64,000 nt of DNA from Anaerosoma tenue (GTDB taxonomy: Bacteria > Actinomycetota > Coriobacteriia > Anaerosomatales > Anaerosomataceae), in assembly GCF_023161965.1 (NCBI RefSeq), contig NZ_JALNTY010000003.1:229271-293270 (forward strand). Direction: 5' to 3'. The notes under the pieces are model-generated. The model ran no database searches. It was not told where the DNA came from and worked only from the letters and a program-made list of their open reading frames with translations. This document shows positions 55,421-63,602 of this stretch, in pieces (position 1 is the first letter of the stretch; the number at the start of each line of letters is the position of its first letter). The translations under genes and the position numbers were made by a program.

Positions 55421-55846
55421 CTAACCCTCTACCGTGATACCCATCGAACGGGCGGTACCCGCGATGATCTTCATGGCACCCTCGACGTCGTTGGCGTTCA
55501 GGTCGGGCATCTTGGTCTCGGCGATCTCACGAAGCTGGGCCTGGGTGACTGTAGCCACCTTCGTGCGGTTGGGCGTTGCCGAGCCGGACTCGATCCCGGC
55601 GGCCTGCTTGAGCAGGACGGCCGCGGGAGGAGTCTTGAGGATGTAGGTGAACGAGCGGTCCTCGTACACGGTAATCTCGACCGGGATGATGGTGCCCATC
55701 TTGTCCTGCGTGTCGGCGTTGAACGCCTGGCAGAACTGCATGATGTTCACCTGGTGCTGGCCGAGGGCCGGGCCGACAGGCGGGGCCGGGTTGGCCTGTC
55801 CTGCCGGGATCTGCAGTTTGATGAATCCGACGACTTTCTTCGCCAT
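55421..55846 (-). CDS. rplK: 50S ribosomal protein L11
   Basis: L11 forms the GTPase-associated centre with 23S rRNA. From ATG 55846 it has 141 residues with [40 protein letters not shown], and a C-terminal RNA-binding domain. The proline-rich thiostrepton-binding region is of normal type. It follows nusG by 121 bases. Confidence 0.98.
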
Positions 55847-55967
55847 CTGTTCCGTCCTCACTCCTCGGCGTCTCGATCGACGCCGTTGACGTTCCTTCTC
55901 AACCGAGCGATCCCTCACGAGAAGCCCGGTGGCAGCATCCCCCACCGGCGCGAGCGGACTCGCTTCG

Positions 55968-56498
55968 TTACAACTTGGCCACCTGGTCGAAACTGAGCTC
56001 GACCGGCGTCTCGCGGCCGAAGATGGAGACCAACACCTTCAGCTTGCCCTGATCGGCGTTGACCTCGGCGATCACGCCATCGAAGTCCTCGAGAGGACCG
56101 GACGTGACCTTCACAGGCATGCCGTCGATGAAGTCGGTCATCGTGCGAGGCTTAGCCGACGCAGACACCCTGCCCTTGATCCGCTCGACCTCGGCGCGGG
56201 ACAGCGGCACCGGCTTGGCCTGGGCGCCCACGAACCCGGTGACACCCGGCGTGTTGCGGACGACGTACCAGGAGTCGTCGTCGAGCTCCATCTGCACCAG
56301 GATATAGCCCGGGAAGACCTTCTTCTCGCTCGTGACCTTGCGGCCGCCGGCCTTGAGGTCGGTCACGGTCTCCTTGGGGATGAGGACGTCGAAGATCTTG
56401 TCCTGTACGCCCATGGAGTCGATCCGGTGACGGAGGTTGGTGGCCACCTTGTTCTCGTAGCCCGAGTATGTGTGTATGACGTACCACTTCTTGGCCAT
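55968..56498 (-). CDS. nusG: Transcription termination/antitermination factor NusG
   Basis: NusG couples RNA polymerase to Rho or to the ribosome. The 176 residues start with [20 protein letters not shown], contain the NGN domain with [20 protein letters not shown], and end in a KOW domain ([20 protein letters not shown]). Full length, 6 bases after secE. Confidence 0.98.
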   Translation of the reverse strand: MAKKWYVIHTYSGYENKVATNLRHRIDSMGVQDKIFDVLIPKETVTDLKAGGRKVTSEKKVFPGYILVQMELDDDSWYVVRNTPGVTGFVGAQAKPVPLSRAEVERIKGRVSASAKPRTMTDFIDGMPVKVTSGPLEDFDGVIAEVNADQGKLKVLVSIFGRETPVELSFDQVAKL

Positions 56499-56504
56499 GA
56501 CGTC

Positions 56505-56738
56505 CTACCTGCCCATCCCGGCGAGCACGTCTATGAAGACGAACGACGAGATGTTGTCGATGACGAGCGTGAAGAGCACGAAGAATATGAGTGTCACGAC
56601 CACGATCACGCTGGAACTCAGCACTTCCTGACGCGACGGCCAGACCACGCGCTTGAGTTCACCCTTGACGTCCTTGAAGTACTGGCCGATGCGCTTGAAC
56701 ACACCCGGCTTCGCGGCGCTCTTCTTGCCCTGGCCCAT
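56505..56738 (-). CDS. secE: Preprotein translocase subunit SecE
   Basis: SecE clamps the SecY channel. From ATG 56738 it has 77 residues: a basic N-terminus, the amphipathic FKDVKGELKRVVWPSRQEV and one membrane helix (about 46-66). This single-helix form is usual outside enterobacteria. It lies between tRNA-Trp and nusG. The open frame upstream crosses the tRNA and is not coding. Confidence 0.96.
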   Translation of the reverse strand: MGQGKKSAAKPGVFKRIGQYFKDVKGELKRVVWPSRQEVLSSSVIVVVTLIFFVLFTLVIDNISSFVFIDVLAGMGR

Positions 56739-56812
56739 GCGTTTCACACCTCTTCCGCCCCGCCGTGAGCGGGACCGGTATCTCATGCCGCACACTGCGG
56801 CCGATCCGTATC

Positions 56813-56888
56813 TGGCAGGGCAGGAGGGATTCGAACCCCCAACATCCGGTTTTGGAGACCGGCGCTCTACCGTTGGAGCTACTGCCCT
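56813..56888 (-). tRNA. tRNA-Trp (CCA anticodon)
   Basis: The minus strand folds into a cloverleaf: acceptor AGGGCAG / CTGCCCT with encoded GCCA end, D arm GCTC/GAGC, anticodon stem CCGGT/ACCGG with loop CTCCAAA (anticodon CCA), and T arm with GTTCGAATC. It lies between rpmG and secE, a common place for tRNA-Trp, and is probably cut from their shared transcript. Confidence 0.95.
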
Positions 56889-56923
56889 GTAACGCGCCTT
56901 GCGACGCGGTGTAACCCGACCCG

Positions 56924-57073
56924 CTAGCGGGTCTCCTTGTGGAGCGTGTGGGTCTGGCACCACTTGCAGTACTTCTTGTACTCGATGCGCTCCGGGTTGT
57001 TCTGCTTGTTCTTGTTCGTCGTATAGTTTCGCCGCTTGCACTCTGTGCACGCCAGCGTGACGAGCGTTCTCAT
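56924..57073 (-). CDS. rpmG: 50S ribosomal protein L33 (zinc-binding form)
   Basis: A 49-residue protein starting [19 protein letters not shown] and ending [14 protein letters not shown]. Two CxxC pairs (C9/C12 and C36/C39) bind zinc, marking the C+ form. It begins at ATG 57073 behind GAGGAACG. It is first in the rpmG-tRNA-Trp-secE-nusG unit. Confidence 0.96.
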   Translation of the reverse strand: MRTLVTLACTECKRRNYTTNKNKQNNPERIEYKKYCKWCQTHTLHKETR

Positions 57074-57129
57074 CGTTCCTCCTCACGACCGTGGACCGGA
57101 CCATCCGGCCACTGGCCGCACGATAGCGT

Positions 57130-57159
57130 AATCTAACACCCGCTCTAGAGCACTGTCAA
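57130..57159 (-). promoter_or_regulatory. Promoter of rpmG-tRNA-Trp-secE-nusG
   Basis: On the minus strand TTGACA (57154-57159) is followed after 17 bp by TTAGAT or after 18 bp by TAGATT (57130-57136). The minus-35 box is perfect. The transcript would start about 50 bases before rpmG, just downstream of the tuf2 terminator. Confidence 0.72.
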
Positions 57160-57188
57160 AAACACGACACCGCGCATGAGCGGCGAAA

Positions 57189-57217
57189 ACGGGGCCTGGC
57201 CATGTGCCAGGCCCCGT
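57189..57217 (-). terminator. Rho-independent terminator of tuf2
   Basis: A perfect 12-bp stem (ACGGGGCCTGGC / GCCAGGCCCCGT) with a 5-nt loop, followed on the minus strand by TTTTCGCC. It lies 24 bases beyond the tuf2 stop and separates the tRNA-tuf2 unit from rpmG. Confidence 0.85.
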
Positions 57218-57240
57218 CTCGGTTCTGATGGGGTGAAGAC

Positions 57241-58428
57241 CTACTTGATGATCTTCGTCACACGGCCCGAGCCGACGGTCCGGCCGCCCTCGCGGATAGC
57301 GAAGCGCAGGCCTTCCTCCATCGCGATGGGGCCGATGAGCTCGCCTTTGATCTCGACGTTATCGCCGGGCATGACCATCTCGGTGCCCTCGGGCAGGTGC
57401 GCCACGCCGGTCACGTCGGTGGTCCGGAAGTAGAACTGCGGACGGTAGCCGTCGAAGAACGGGGTGTGACGGCCGCCTTCCTCCTTGGTCAGGATGTAGA
57501 CCTGGCCGAGGAACTCGGTGTGCGGGGTGATCGAACCGGGCTTGCAGAGCACCTGGCCGCGCTCGATCTCGTCGCGGGCGACGCCGCGCAGCAGCACGCC
57601 GATGTTGTCGCCGGCCTCGGCCTGGTCGAGCAGCTTGCGGAACATCTCCACGCCGGTGACGACGGTCTTGCGGGTCTCCTCGTGGATGCCCACGATCTCG
57701 ACCTCGTCGCCGACCTTGACCACACCGCGCTCGACACGGCCGGTGGCAACGGTGCCGCGACCGGTGATGGTGAAGACGTCCTCGATGGCCATCAGGAACG
57801 GCTTGTCGGTCTCACGCTCGGGATCCGGGAAGTACGTGTCGACCGCGTCGAGCAGCTCCTGGATCGACGGCAGCCACTGATCATCGCCCTCCAGCGCCTT
57901 CAGAGCCGAGCCACGGATGACCGGGATGTTGTCACCGTCGAACTCGTACTCGGACAGCAGCTCGCGGACCTCCATCTCGACGAGCTCGAGGAGCTCCTCG
58001 TCGTCGACCATGTCGCACTTGTTGAGGTACACGACGATGTTCGGCACGCCGACCTGACGGGCGAGCAGGATGTGCTCGCGGGTCTGGGCCATCGGGCCGT
58101 CGGTGGCGGCGATCACGAGGATCGCGCCGTCCATCTGGGCGGCACCGGTGATCATGTTCTTCACGTAGTCGGCGTGACCCGGGCAGTCGACGTGCGCGTA
58201 GTGGCGCTTGTCCGACTCGTACTCCACGTGCGCGATGGCGATGGTGATACCGCGCTCGCGCTCCTCGGGAGCCTTGTCGATGTCCTCGAACGGCGTGAAG
58301 TCGGCCAGGCCCTTGTCCGCCTGGGTCTTCGTGATCGCAGCCGTGAGCGTGGTCTTGCCGTGGTCGACGTGACCGATGGTGCCGATGTTCATGTGCGGCT
58401 TGGTGCGCTCGAACTTCTTCTTGGCCAT
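57241..58428 (-). CDS. tuf: Elongation factor Tu, copy 2
   Basis: Second EF-Tu, 395 residues from ATG 58428, with the same motifs as copy 1. Residues 15, 35, 36, 38, 41 and 49 are I, T, Q, D, L and D; from 52 to the end the proteins are identical. Four base differences were noticed in that part, at about 57361, 57416, 58129 and 58138, plus one or two near the boundary. It lies behind three tRNA genes, as tufB does in E. coli, and ends at its own terminator. Confidence 0.98.
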   Translation of the reverse strand: MAKKKFERTKPHMNIGTIGHVDHGKTTLTAAITKTQADKGLADFTPFEDIDKAPEERERGITIAIAHVEYESDKRHYAHVDCPGHADYVKNMITGAAQMDGAILVIAATDGPMAQTREHILLARQVGVPNIVVYLNKCDMVDDEELLELVEMEVRELLSEYEFDGDNIPVIRGSALKALEGDDQWLPSIQELLDAVDTYFPDPERETDKPFLMAIEDVFTITGRGTVATGRVERGVVKVGDEVEIVGIHEETRKTVVTGVEMFRKLLDQAEAGDNIGVLLRGVARDEIERGQVLCKPGSITPHTEFLGQVYILTKEEGGRHTPFFDGYRPQFYFRTTDVTGVAHLPEGTEMVMPGDNVEIKGELIGPIAMEEGLRFAIREGGRTVGSGRVTKIIK

Positions 58429-58577
58429 GAGTCTCCTCCTTCTGGGACCTGCTGGCGACCGTGCCGGTCGCGGGCTGAAGATCCCGCCTCCGGCCTGCTT
58501 CCCCCGCGGCGCGGGGATCGCAGTATCGTATCTAGCTATCGTGTGCACGTGACGCTTCCGCGTCTCCGTTTGATGCC

Positions 58578-58654
58578 TGGTAGCGGCGACTGGACTCGAA
58601 CCAGTGACATCACGGGTATGAACCGTGTGCTCTAACCAACTGAGCTACGCCGCC
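58578..58654 (-). tRNA. tRNA-Met (CAT anticodon, elongator type)
   Basis: The minus strand gives acceptor GGCGGCG / CGCCGCT, D arm GCTC/GAGC, anticodon stem CACGG/CCGTG with loop TTCATAC, T arm with GTTCGAGTC, and an encoded ACCA end. The first base pair is G-U and the anticodon stem lacks three consecutive G-C pairs next to the loop, so it is the elongator, not the initiator. Confidence 0.93.
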
Positions 58655-58686
58655 TCGAACCGGCCAGGCGGCCGGCACGTGGACGG

Positions 58687-58762
<76 letters not shown>

Positions 58763-58796
58763 GGATACGCCTTGCGCTTGCAAGACGGGGTGATCG

Positions 58797-58881
58797 TGGT
58801 GGGAGCGCTTGGATTCGAACCAAGGTAGGCATAGCCAACGGGTTTACAGCCCGTCCCCTTTAGCCACTCGGGCACACTCCC
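58797..58881 (-). tRNA. tRNA-Tyr (GTA anticodon)
   Basis: An 85-nt minus-strand tRNA with a long variable arm. Acceptor GGGAGTG / CGCTCCC, anticodon stem ACGGG/CCCGT with loop CTGTAAA (anticodon GTA), T arm GTTCGAATC and encoded ACCA end. The long variable arm is normal for bacterial tRNA-Tyr. First of the tRNA-tuf2 unit. Confidence 0.95.
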
Positions 58882-58944
58882 GACAATAAAAAAGCCGTGC
58901 TCTATCACATTTTCAAGTTGCTTGCCTGGCGACAGGCGAAAGGA

Positions 58945-58974
58945 ATACTACTGCATCGCCAAGAACAGTGTCAA
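58945..58974 (-). promoter_or_regulatory. Promoter of tRNA-Tyr-Thr-Met-tuf2
   Basis: On the minus strand TTGACA (58969-58974), 18 bp, then TAGTAT (58945-58950). The predicted start leaves about 55 nt before tRNA-Tyr, which include a small GCCTG/CAGGC hairpin and a T-rich run. It lies between the unknown 206-residue gene and the tRNAs. Confidence 0.7.
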
Positions 58975-59052
58975 CGACTACAACGGTGCCGGGCGTATCC
59001 AATACAAGCGCCCAGGCGCACCGCGACCGAACCGCACAAGACGGCACCCGGC

Positions 59053-59673
59053 CTACCGGACGTCGAGGAAACGATAGACGGGACCCACCAGCCTCACCCC
59101 TGGCACAGCCGACTCCAGGTCGGCGAACGGCACGATGCGCTGCCATGAGGACCGTCCTCCGGTTATCACAGGCCGGGGCGCGAATCGGCCGCCCTCCCTG
59201 GAGAACCAATCACGCAGCGGCGCCATGGGAATGATACGCAGGTCGTCCCGCTCGATCCCGAGCTCGGAGAGGAACACTCCGTCAGGAGCGGACAGCAGGG
59301 CGGCGACCTCCGCCTCGGGCCGGGGGATCGCCATCCGATAGTACATGAGGTCGTCCGCTCGTGACGAATACACCCAGCCTGGGGTGCGGGTCGCCACGTC
59401 GGCGGTCTCCTCCAGTGCGTACGCACGCGCCTCGGCGCGATAGTACGGAAGCGCACGATCCGCGATGTGCGCGGGATCGGTACCGTAGTACGTGTCCACC
59501 CTGACCCGCGCGCTCCGCGGCACCCCCGCGAGGACGTACCGGATGTCCACACCAGCCGGATCCTCGCGCCGGGCAGGCGTCTGTTCCACCTGGGTCCCGC
59601 CCGTCCTCGCGATGTGTGCGGCCAGGACCCGCTTGGCGACCTCGCGTGCCAGACCTGCCCCTGTCGGCTGCAT
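59053..59673 (-). CDS. Protein of unknown function (206 aa)
   Basis: I do not recognise this protein. ATG 59673 follows GGGAGGAGGGG. The 206 residues start with an alanine/arginine-rich helix (REVAKRVLAAHIARTGG), then alternate strands and helices: DIRYVLAG, ARVRVDTYYGTD, YYRAEARAYALEETAD, GWVYSSRADDLMYYRMAIPRP, and the C-terminal SSWQRIVPFADLESAVPGV. No signal peptide, membrane segment or cysteine is present. The strand-rich core with spaced acidic residues is vaguely nuclease-like, but no active-site motif is convincing. It is monocistronic, between two tRNA units. Confidence 0.75.
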   Translation of the reverse strand: MQPTGAGLAREVAKRVLAAHIARTGGTQVEQTPARREDPAGVDIRYVLAGVPRSARVRVDTYYGTDPAHIADRALPYYRAEARAYALEETADVATRTPGWVYSSRADDLMYYRMAIPRPEAEVAALLSAPDGVFLSELGIERDDLRIIPMAPLRDWFSREGGRFAPRPVITGGRSSWQRIVPFADLESAVPGVRLVGPVYRFLDVR

Positions 59674-59822
59674 GCGCCCCTCCTCCCGCAGCGCACCTCC
59701 GGACGATACCGCACATGCCGGAGCGGATGCGCTCACCCGGGATGCGGTCACGATAGGCGTCTGCCGCTCTCCATGCTAGCCCAACCGGGAGAACGCGAGA
59801 AGGATGCCCGACGGAAACACCG

Positions 59823-59846
59823 CGGCCCGGACCAAGGTCCGGGCCG
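59823..59846. terminator. Hairpin behind tRNA-Thr(TGT)
   Basis: A perfect 11-bp stem (CGGCCCGGACC / GGTCCGGGCCG) separated by two bases, 11 bases beyond the tRNA 3' end. On the minus strand it is followed by CGGTGTTTCC, a weak T-run. Probable terminator for the sigH-tRNA-Thr transcript. Confidence 0.65.
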
Positions 59847-59856
59847 ATATTCCAGG

Positions 59857-59931
59857 TGGAGCCGGCGGAGGGAGTCGAACCCACAACCTATCGCTTACAA
59901 GGCGATTGCTCTGCCGTTGAGCTACGCCGGC
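59857..59931 (-). tRNA. tRNA-Thr (TGT anticodon)
   Basis: Minus-strand cloverleaf: acceptor GCCGGCG / CGCCGGC, D arm GCTC/GAGC, anticodon stem ATCGC/GCGAT with loop CTTGTAA (anticodon TGT), T arm GTTCGACTC and encoded TCCA end. It lies 42 bases beyond the sigH stop. Together with the GGT isoacceptor at 58687-58762 it gives two of the threonine tRNAs. Confidence 0.93.
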
Positions 59932-59973
59932 GGCCCGCCTATTGTAACGACGTCCGCCGGACGAGGCCACCTG

Positions 59974-60621
59974 TCAGCAGGCGCGACAAACCTCGATCTG
60001 GAACTCGATCTTGCGCTTGATGCGCTGAAGCGCGTTGTCGATCGACTTCACTCCCCGCTCAAGGGCGTCCGCCACCTCCTGGTAGGACTTCCCCTCCACG
60101 TAGAGGCGCAGCACCTCTTTCTCGAAGGGTGACAGCACCTGGAGGAATCCCTCCCGGATGCTCGCCGTCTCCCAGGCAGCGATGACGATCTCCGCGGGAT
60201 CGCAGACCTCACGAGCCGCGAGGATGTCGGCGAGCACACGGTCGCCCTCTTCCTCGGCGCTGGTGGATCGGCTGAGCGACACGTATGTGTTCAGCGGAGA
60301 ATGCTTCTGCCGGCTTGCCGACTTGATCGCGGTGATCAGCTGACGGGTGATGCACAGCTCAGCGAACGAACGGAAGCTGGCCTGGCGGGAGGGGTCGTAA
60401 TCGCGGATCGCCTTGTACAGGCCGATCATGCCCTCCTGGATGACATCGTCTCGATCCGCGCCTGCAAGGAAGTAAGAGCGCGCCTTGCAACGCACGAATC
60501 CTTTGTACCTCGAGACGAGCACGGCACTCGCCGCTTCGTTGCCCTGCTGCGCCGCACAGATGAGCGTCATCTCGTCGCAGCGATCGAGTCTACGTCGTGA
60601 GTCCCCAAGCGTCCTTTGCAA
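59974..60621 (-). CDS. sigH: RNA polymerase sigma factor, SigH-like
   Basis: A sigma-70-family factor of about 215 residues, closest in appearance to Bacillus sigma-H. Region 2 has SYFLAGADRDDVIQEGMIGL and YDPSRQASFRSFAELCITRQ; region 4 has LSPFEKEVLRLYVEGKSYQE and RGVKSIDNALQRIKRKIE. The TTG at 60621 behind GGGAGG gives the family length; the frame also has a GTG at 60675 and an ATG at 60570, so the start is uncertain. It follows yacP as in Bacillus, where sigH governs entry into stationary phase and sporulation. Its regulon here is unknown. Confidence 0.9.
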   Translation of the reverse strand: MQRTLGDSRRRLDRCDEMTLICAAQQGNEAASAVLVSRYKGFVRCKARSYFLAGADRDDVIQEGMIGLYKAIRDYDPSRQASFRSFAELCITRQLITAIKSASRQKHSPLNTYVSLSRSTSAEEEGDRVLADILAAREVCDPAEIVIAAWETASIREGFLQVLSPFEKEVLRLYVEGKSYQEVADALERGVKSIDNALQRIKRKIEFQIEVCRAC

Positions 60622-60717
60622 AGGCCTAGTCCCTCCCGCGAATCCCCCCGCAATCGGGGTGGAGGAGTGGAGCACGGTGCCGGCCGCGCCTTACAAGGTA
60701 CTCGTGAATCATTAACG

Positions 60718-60745
60718 ACCATAGCACCGGCAAGGGGGGTGTCAA
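60718..60745 (-). promoter_or_regulatory. Promoter of sigH
   Basis: On the minus strand TTGACA (60740-60745), 16 bp, then TATGGT (60718-60723), in the gap between yacP and sigH. It gives a leader of about 90 nt to the TTG start and implies housekeeping-sigma expression of sigH. Confidence 0.65.
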
Positions 60746-60849
60746 CGGATTCCAGGAAGCCTGAACAAGCCTGATTCTCCCTGTTGAGATTCGTTAATCC
60801 AATCCGACGGCTATGGCCATCGAGCGCCGCCACGAAGGCGACGGACGGG

Positions 60850-61362
60850 TCAGCGGCGCTCTCCCCGCGCCCACCGCGCGAGTGTCCTGCTCACCTCGGG
60901 ATCGATGCGTGTAGCCACCGTCCCCTTCCTGCTCGATCGGCCGCCCAGAGTGGTCTCTGACAGCGACCCCCGCACGTCGGCCGCGAACGACTCTGACGAG
61001 CGGACCGCGACGGTCCCGGACCGCACGGCATCGCGTGTGGCCCGATCGGAGGTGACCACCATCGCCGGTTCGCCACGCTCACGCGCGCGTTGTGCGAGCG
61101 CCTCGATGACGGTATCGGCGGTCACGCCGGCCGGAGAGAACACGATAGCGAGCCCGCCGATGTGATGTGGCGCCCCATCGGATGCGGGGTTCCCTCCCCC
61201 ATCGAACACGACCGTGACCCGGCCCTCGTCGTGCGCAAGACTCGTGAGATCGCCGATGAAGCGCGCCCTTGCCGCGTCGATGTCATGCTCCATCAGCATG
61301 CGGTACTCCGGGGCGGCGTGCATGACGTTGTAGCCGTCGATGATGAGCCGGTGCCGGCTCAT
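60850..61362 (-). CDS. yacP: NYN-domain protein YacP (Rae1-like ribonuclease)
   Basis: A PIN-like nuclease of 170 residues. In Bacillus the homologue Rae1 cuts mRNA in the ribosomal A site. The N-terminal RLIIDGYNVMHAAPEYR holds the first catalytic aspartate (D9); VTVVFDGGGNP and VVTSDRATRDAV supply further acidic residues. ATG 61362 overlaps the rlmB stop by 4 bases (ATGA), and the long frame upstream is rejected. The rlmB-yacP-sigH order matches Bacillus. Confidence 0.9.
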   Translation of the reverse strand: MSRHRLIIDGYNVMHAAPEYRMLMEHDIDAARARFIGDLTSLAHDEGRVTVVFDGGGNPASDGAPHHIGGLAIVFSPAGVTADTVIEALAQRARERGEPAMVVTSDRATRDAVRSGTVAVRSSESFAADVRGSLSETTLGGRSSRKGTVATRIDPEVSRTLARWARGERR

Positions 61363-62090
61363 CGGTGGCGCCGGACCCACTCGAACGCAAGGACGCTCGC
61401 TGCCTGTGCCACGTTGAGCGACGAGACACGTCCGGCCACCGGGATCGATACGAGGAAGTCGCACCGCTCCCGGACCAGCCGCGACAGCCCCGACCCCTCG
61501 GCGCCGAGAACGAGCGCACAACGTCCGTCAAGAGGCGCATCCCACAGATCGACCTCACCACGCTCATCGGCGCCGCCGACCCACACGTCCGCGTCCTTCA
61601 GAATGGCGATGGCCTGAGCGATGTTGGATACCCGCACGACCGGAAGGTGAGCGGTCGCACCCGCCGAGGCCTTGTGGACCACGGGGCCCACGGCGGCCGC
61701 GCGGTCTCGCGGTATCACCACGGCATCGCCGCCCGCGACCTCCACCGATCGGATGATGGCGCCGAGGTTCCCCGGGTCGGTGACGTGGTCGAGCACGACC
61801 ACCAGCGCCCGGGGGCGACCGGCGATCGCACTCAGCACGTCCGTGAGTTCCGCATACACGAAAGGGGCCGCAGCCGCGATGACGCCCTGGTGCGCGCCAC
61901 GTGCACTCAGCCCGTCGAGCTCATCGCGCCTGGCACGCTCGACGGGTATGTCCGCCTTCGCTGCAAGCCCGCGTATCTCATCGAGGACAGGATTCGGCTT
62001 GAGCCCGTCTGCGAGCAGGACACGCTCAAGCCTGACACCGGAACGCAAGGCCTCGAGGACGGCGTTACGCCCCTCGATCACATCCGGCAT
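61359..62090 (-). CDS. rlmB: 23S rRNA (guanosine-2'-O-)-methyltransferase, RlmB/TrmH family
   Basis: SpoU-type 2'-O-methyltransferase of 243 residues. The N-terminal substrate domain (about 1-75) opens with IEGRNAVLEALRSG. The knot domain has VLDHVTDPGNLGAIIRSVEV, LVLGAEGSGLSRLVRERCD and IPVAGRVSSLNVAQAASVL, the three SAM-site motifs. Position after cysS supports RlmB over other SpoU members. It lies 6 bases after cysS. Confidence 0.93.
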   Translation of the reverse strand: MPDVIEGRNAVLEALRSGVRLERVLLADGLKPNPVLDEIRGLAAKADIPVERARRDELDGLSARGAHQGVIAAAAPFVYAELTDVLSAIAGRPRALVVVLDHVTDPGNLGAIIRSVEVAGGDAVVIPRDRAAAVGPVVHKASAGATAHLPVVRVSNIAQAIAILKDADVWVGGADERGEVDLWDAPLDGRCALVLGAEGSGLSRLVRERCDFLVSIPVAGRVSSLNVAQAASVLAFEWVRRHR

Positions 62091-62096
62091 GGCGGG

Positions 62097-63602
62097 TCAC
62101 CCTCGATCGCGGTACGACACACGTGCGCCCGACGGGGTGTCCTCGATGGTGAAGCCGAGGTCGGCCAGACCGTCACGGATGCCATCGGCCGCCGCCCAGT
62201 TGCGCTCGGACCGTGCCGCAGACCGCGCGGCGAGCAACGACGTGACCGCCTGCTGCGTGTCGGTCCCATCGTAGCCGGCGAAGTCACGGGCGAGATCCAG
62301 GACGGCGGACGGATATGCGTCGGAGACATCCTCGCCGGTGACCTCCACGCCGAGCACACCCAGCAGCTCGCTGATCATCGCTGTCGCCGCCTCGAGCCGC
62401 CCCGCGTATCGTGCGTTCCCCCCGATGCCGTGACTCTCGAGGAACGCGTTGGTGGTGCGCACGAGGTCGAAGATCGCCGCCAGAGCACCCGCGGTGTTGA
62501 AGTCGTCGTCCATGGCCGCGATGAACGCATCGTGGGCCGCCCCCGGCGCCGCCTCGAGCGCCTCGAGAACGAGCGGAGTCGCTTCCGGTAGTTCGCTGGC
62601 CGTGCGATTGCGCTTCGCCCACACGAAGTTGCGCAGAGGTGTCGTCAGCCGCTCGTATGCGCGTCCCGCCTCATCGAGGCGGTCGGTCGAGAAGTCGAGC
62701 GGACTCCGGTAGTGCGTCTGGAGCATGAGCAGTCGGATCACGGGAGCAGGATACCGGGCAAGCACGTCTTTCAGCAGCAGGAAGTTGCCGAGCGACTTGC
62801 TCATCTTCTCCTGATCGACCTGGAGCAGCCCACCATGGAGCCAGTACCGCACGAACGGTTCCCCGGTGGCGGCCTCCGACTGTGCTATCTCGTTCTCGTG
62901 GTGCGGGAAGATGAGGTCGCTCGCGCCGCCGTGGATGTCGAACGTGAGGCCGAGTTCCCGCTCGGACATGACCGAGCACTCAAGATGCCATCCGGGCCGG
63001 CCGGCCCCCCACGGGCTCTGCCACTGCGGTTCACCCGGCTTCGCCGCCTTCCACAACGCGAAGTCGAGCGGATCGTCCTTGCGCTCATCCACGTCGACAC
63101 GAGCCCCGCTCTCCAGGTCGTCCACGTTCCGTCCTGAGAGCTTCCCGTACCCGGGGAAGCTGCGCACCGAGAAGTAGACGTCGCCGTCCACCGCGTAGGC
63201 GTGTCCACGCTCGATCAGGCGCTGGGTCATCTCGATCATCGCGTCGATCGTCTCGGTGGCTTTGGGCTGGACCGTCGGCCTCAGCACGCCGAGCGCGTCC
63301 ATGGCCTCCCGGAACGCCTGCGTATACTCGGCGGCGACCTCTCCCGGCGCACGACCCTCCTCGTTCGCGCGAGCGATGATCTTGTCGTCCACGTCTGTGA
63401 TGTTCTGCACGAACCGCACGTCGAATCCCCTGAACGTCAGATACCGCCTGATGACGTCGAACGTGAGGAAGGTCCGGGCGTTGCCGATGTGTATGTGGTT
63501 GTAGACGGTCGGTCCGCACACGTACATGGCAACGGTGCCGGGCTCGCGCGGAACGAACTCCTGCTTCGAGCGCGTCAGCGTGTTATAGACGCGGATCGTC
63601 AT
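62097..63602 (-). CDS. cysS: Cysteinyl-tRNA synthetase
   Basis: Charges tRNA-Cys. From ATG 63602 it has 501 residues with the zinc ligand C29 in YVCGPTVYN, the HIGH-class motif HIHIGN (36-41), the second zinc cysteine in GWHLECSVM, and the KMSKS loop (EKMSKSLGN). The C-terminal anticodon-binding part is complete. Its start lies inside the end of cysE (20-base overlap). The long frame upstream is a shadow of cysE. Confidence 0.97.
   Translation of the reverse strand: MTIRVYNTLTRSKQEFVPREPGTVAMYVCGPTVYNHIHIGNARTFLTFDVIRRYLTFRGFDVRFVQNITDVDDKIIARANEEGRAPGEVAAEYTQAFREAMDALGVLRPTVQPKATETIDAMIEMTQRLIERGHAYAVDGDVYFSVRSFPGYGKLSGRNVDDLESGARVDVDERKDDPLDFALWKAAKPGEPQWQSPWGAGRPGWHLECSVMSERELGLTFDIHGGASDLIFPHHENEIAQSEAATGEPFVRYWLHGGLLQVDQEKMSKSLGNFLLLKDVLARYPAPVIRLLMLQTHYRSPLDFSTDRLDEAGRAYERLTTPLRNFVWAKRNRTASELPEATPLVLEALEAAPGAAHDAFIAAMDDDFNTAGALAAIFDLVRTTNAFLESHGIGGNARYAGRLEAATAMISELLGVLGVEVTGEDVSDAYPSAVLDLARDFAGYDGTDTQQAVTSLLAARSAARSERNWAAADGIRDGLADLGFTIEDTPSGARVSYRDRG

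Noticed and set aside
55866-55885. 7-bp hairpin CGGCGTC/GACGCCG between nusG and rplK
   Set aside because: Short, no T-run and close to the rplK ribosome-binding region; it could be chance in GC-rich sequence.
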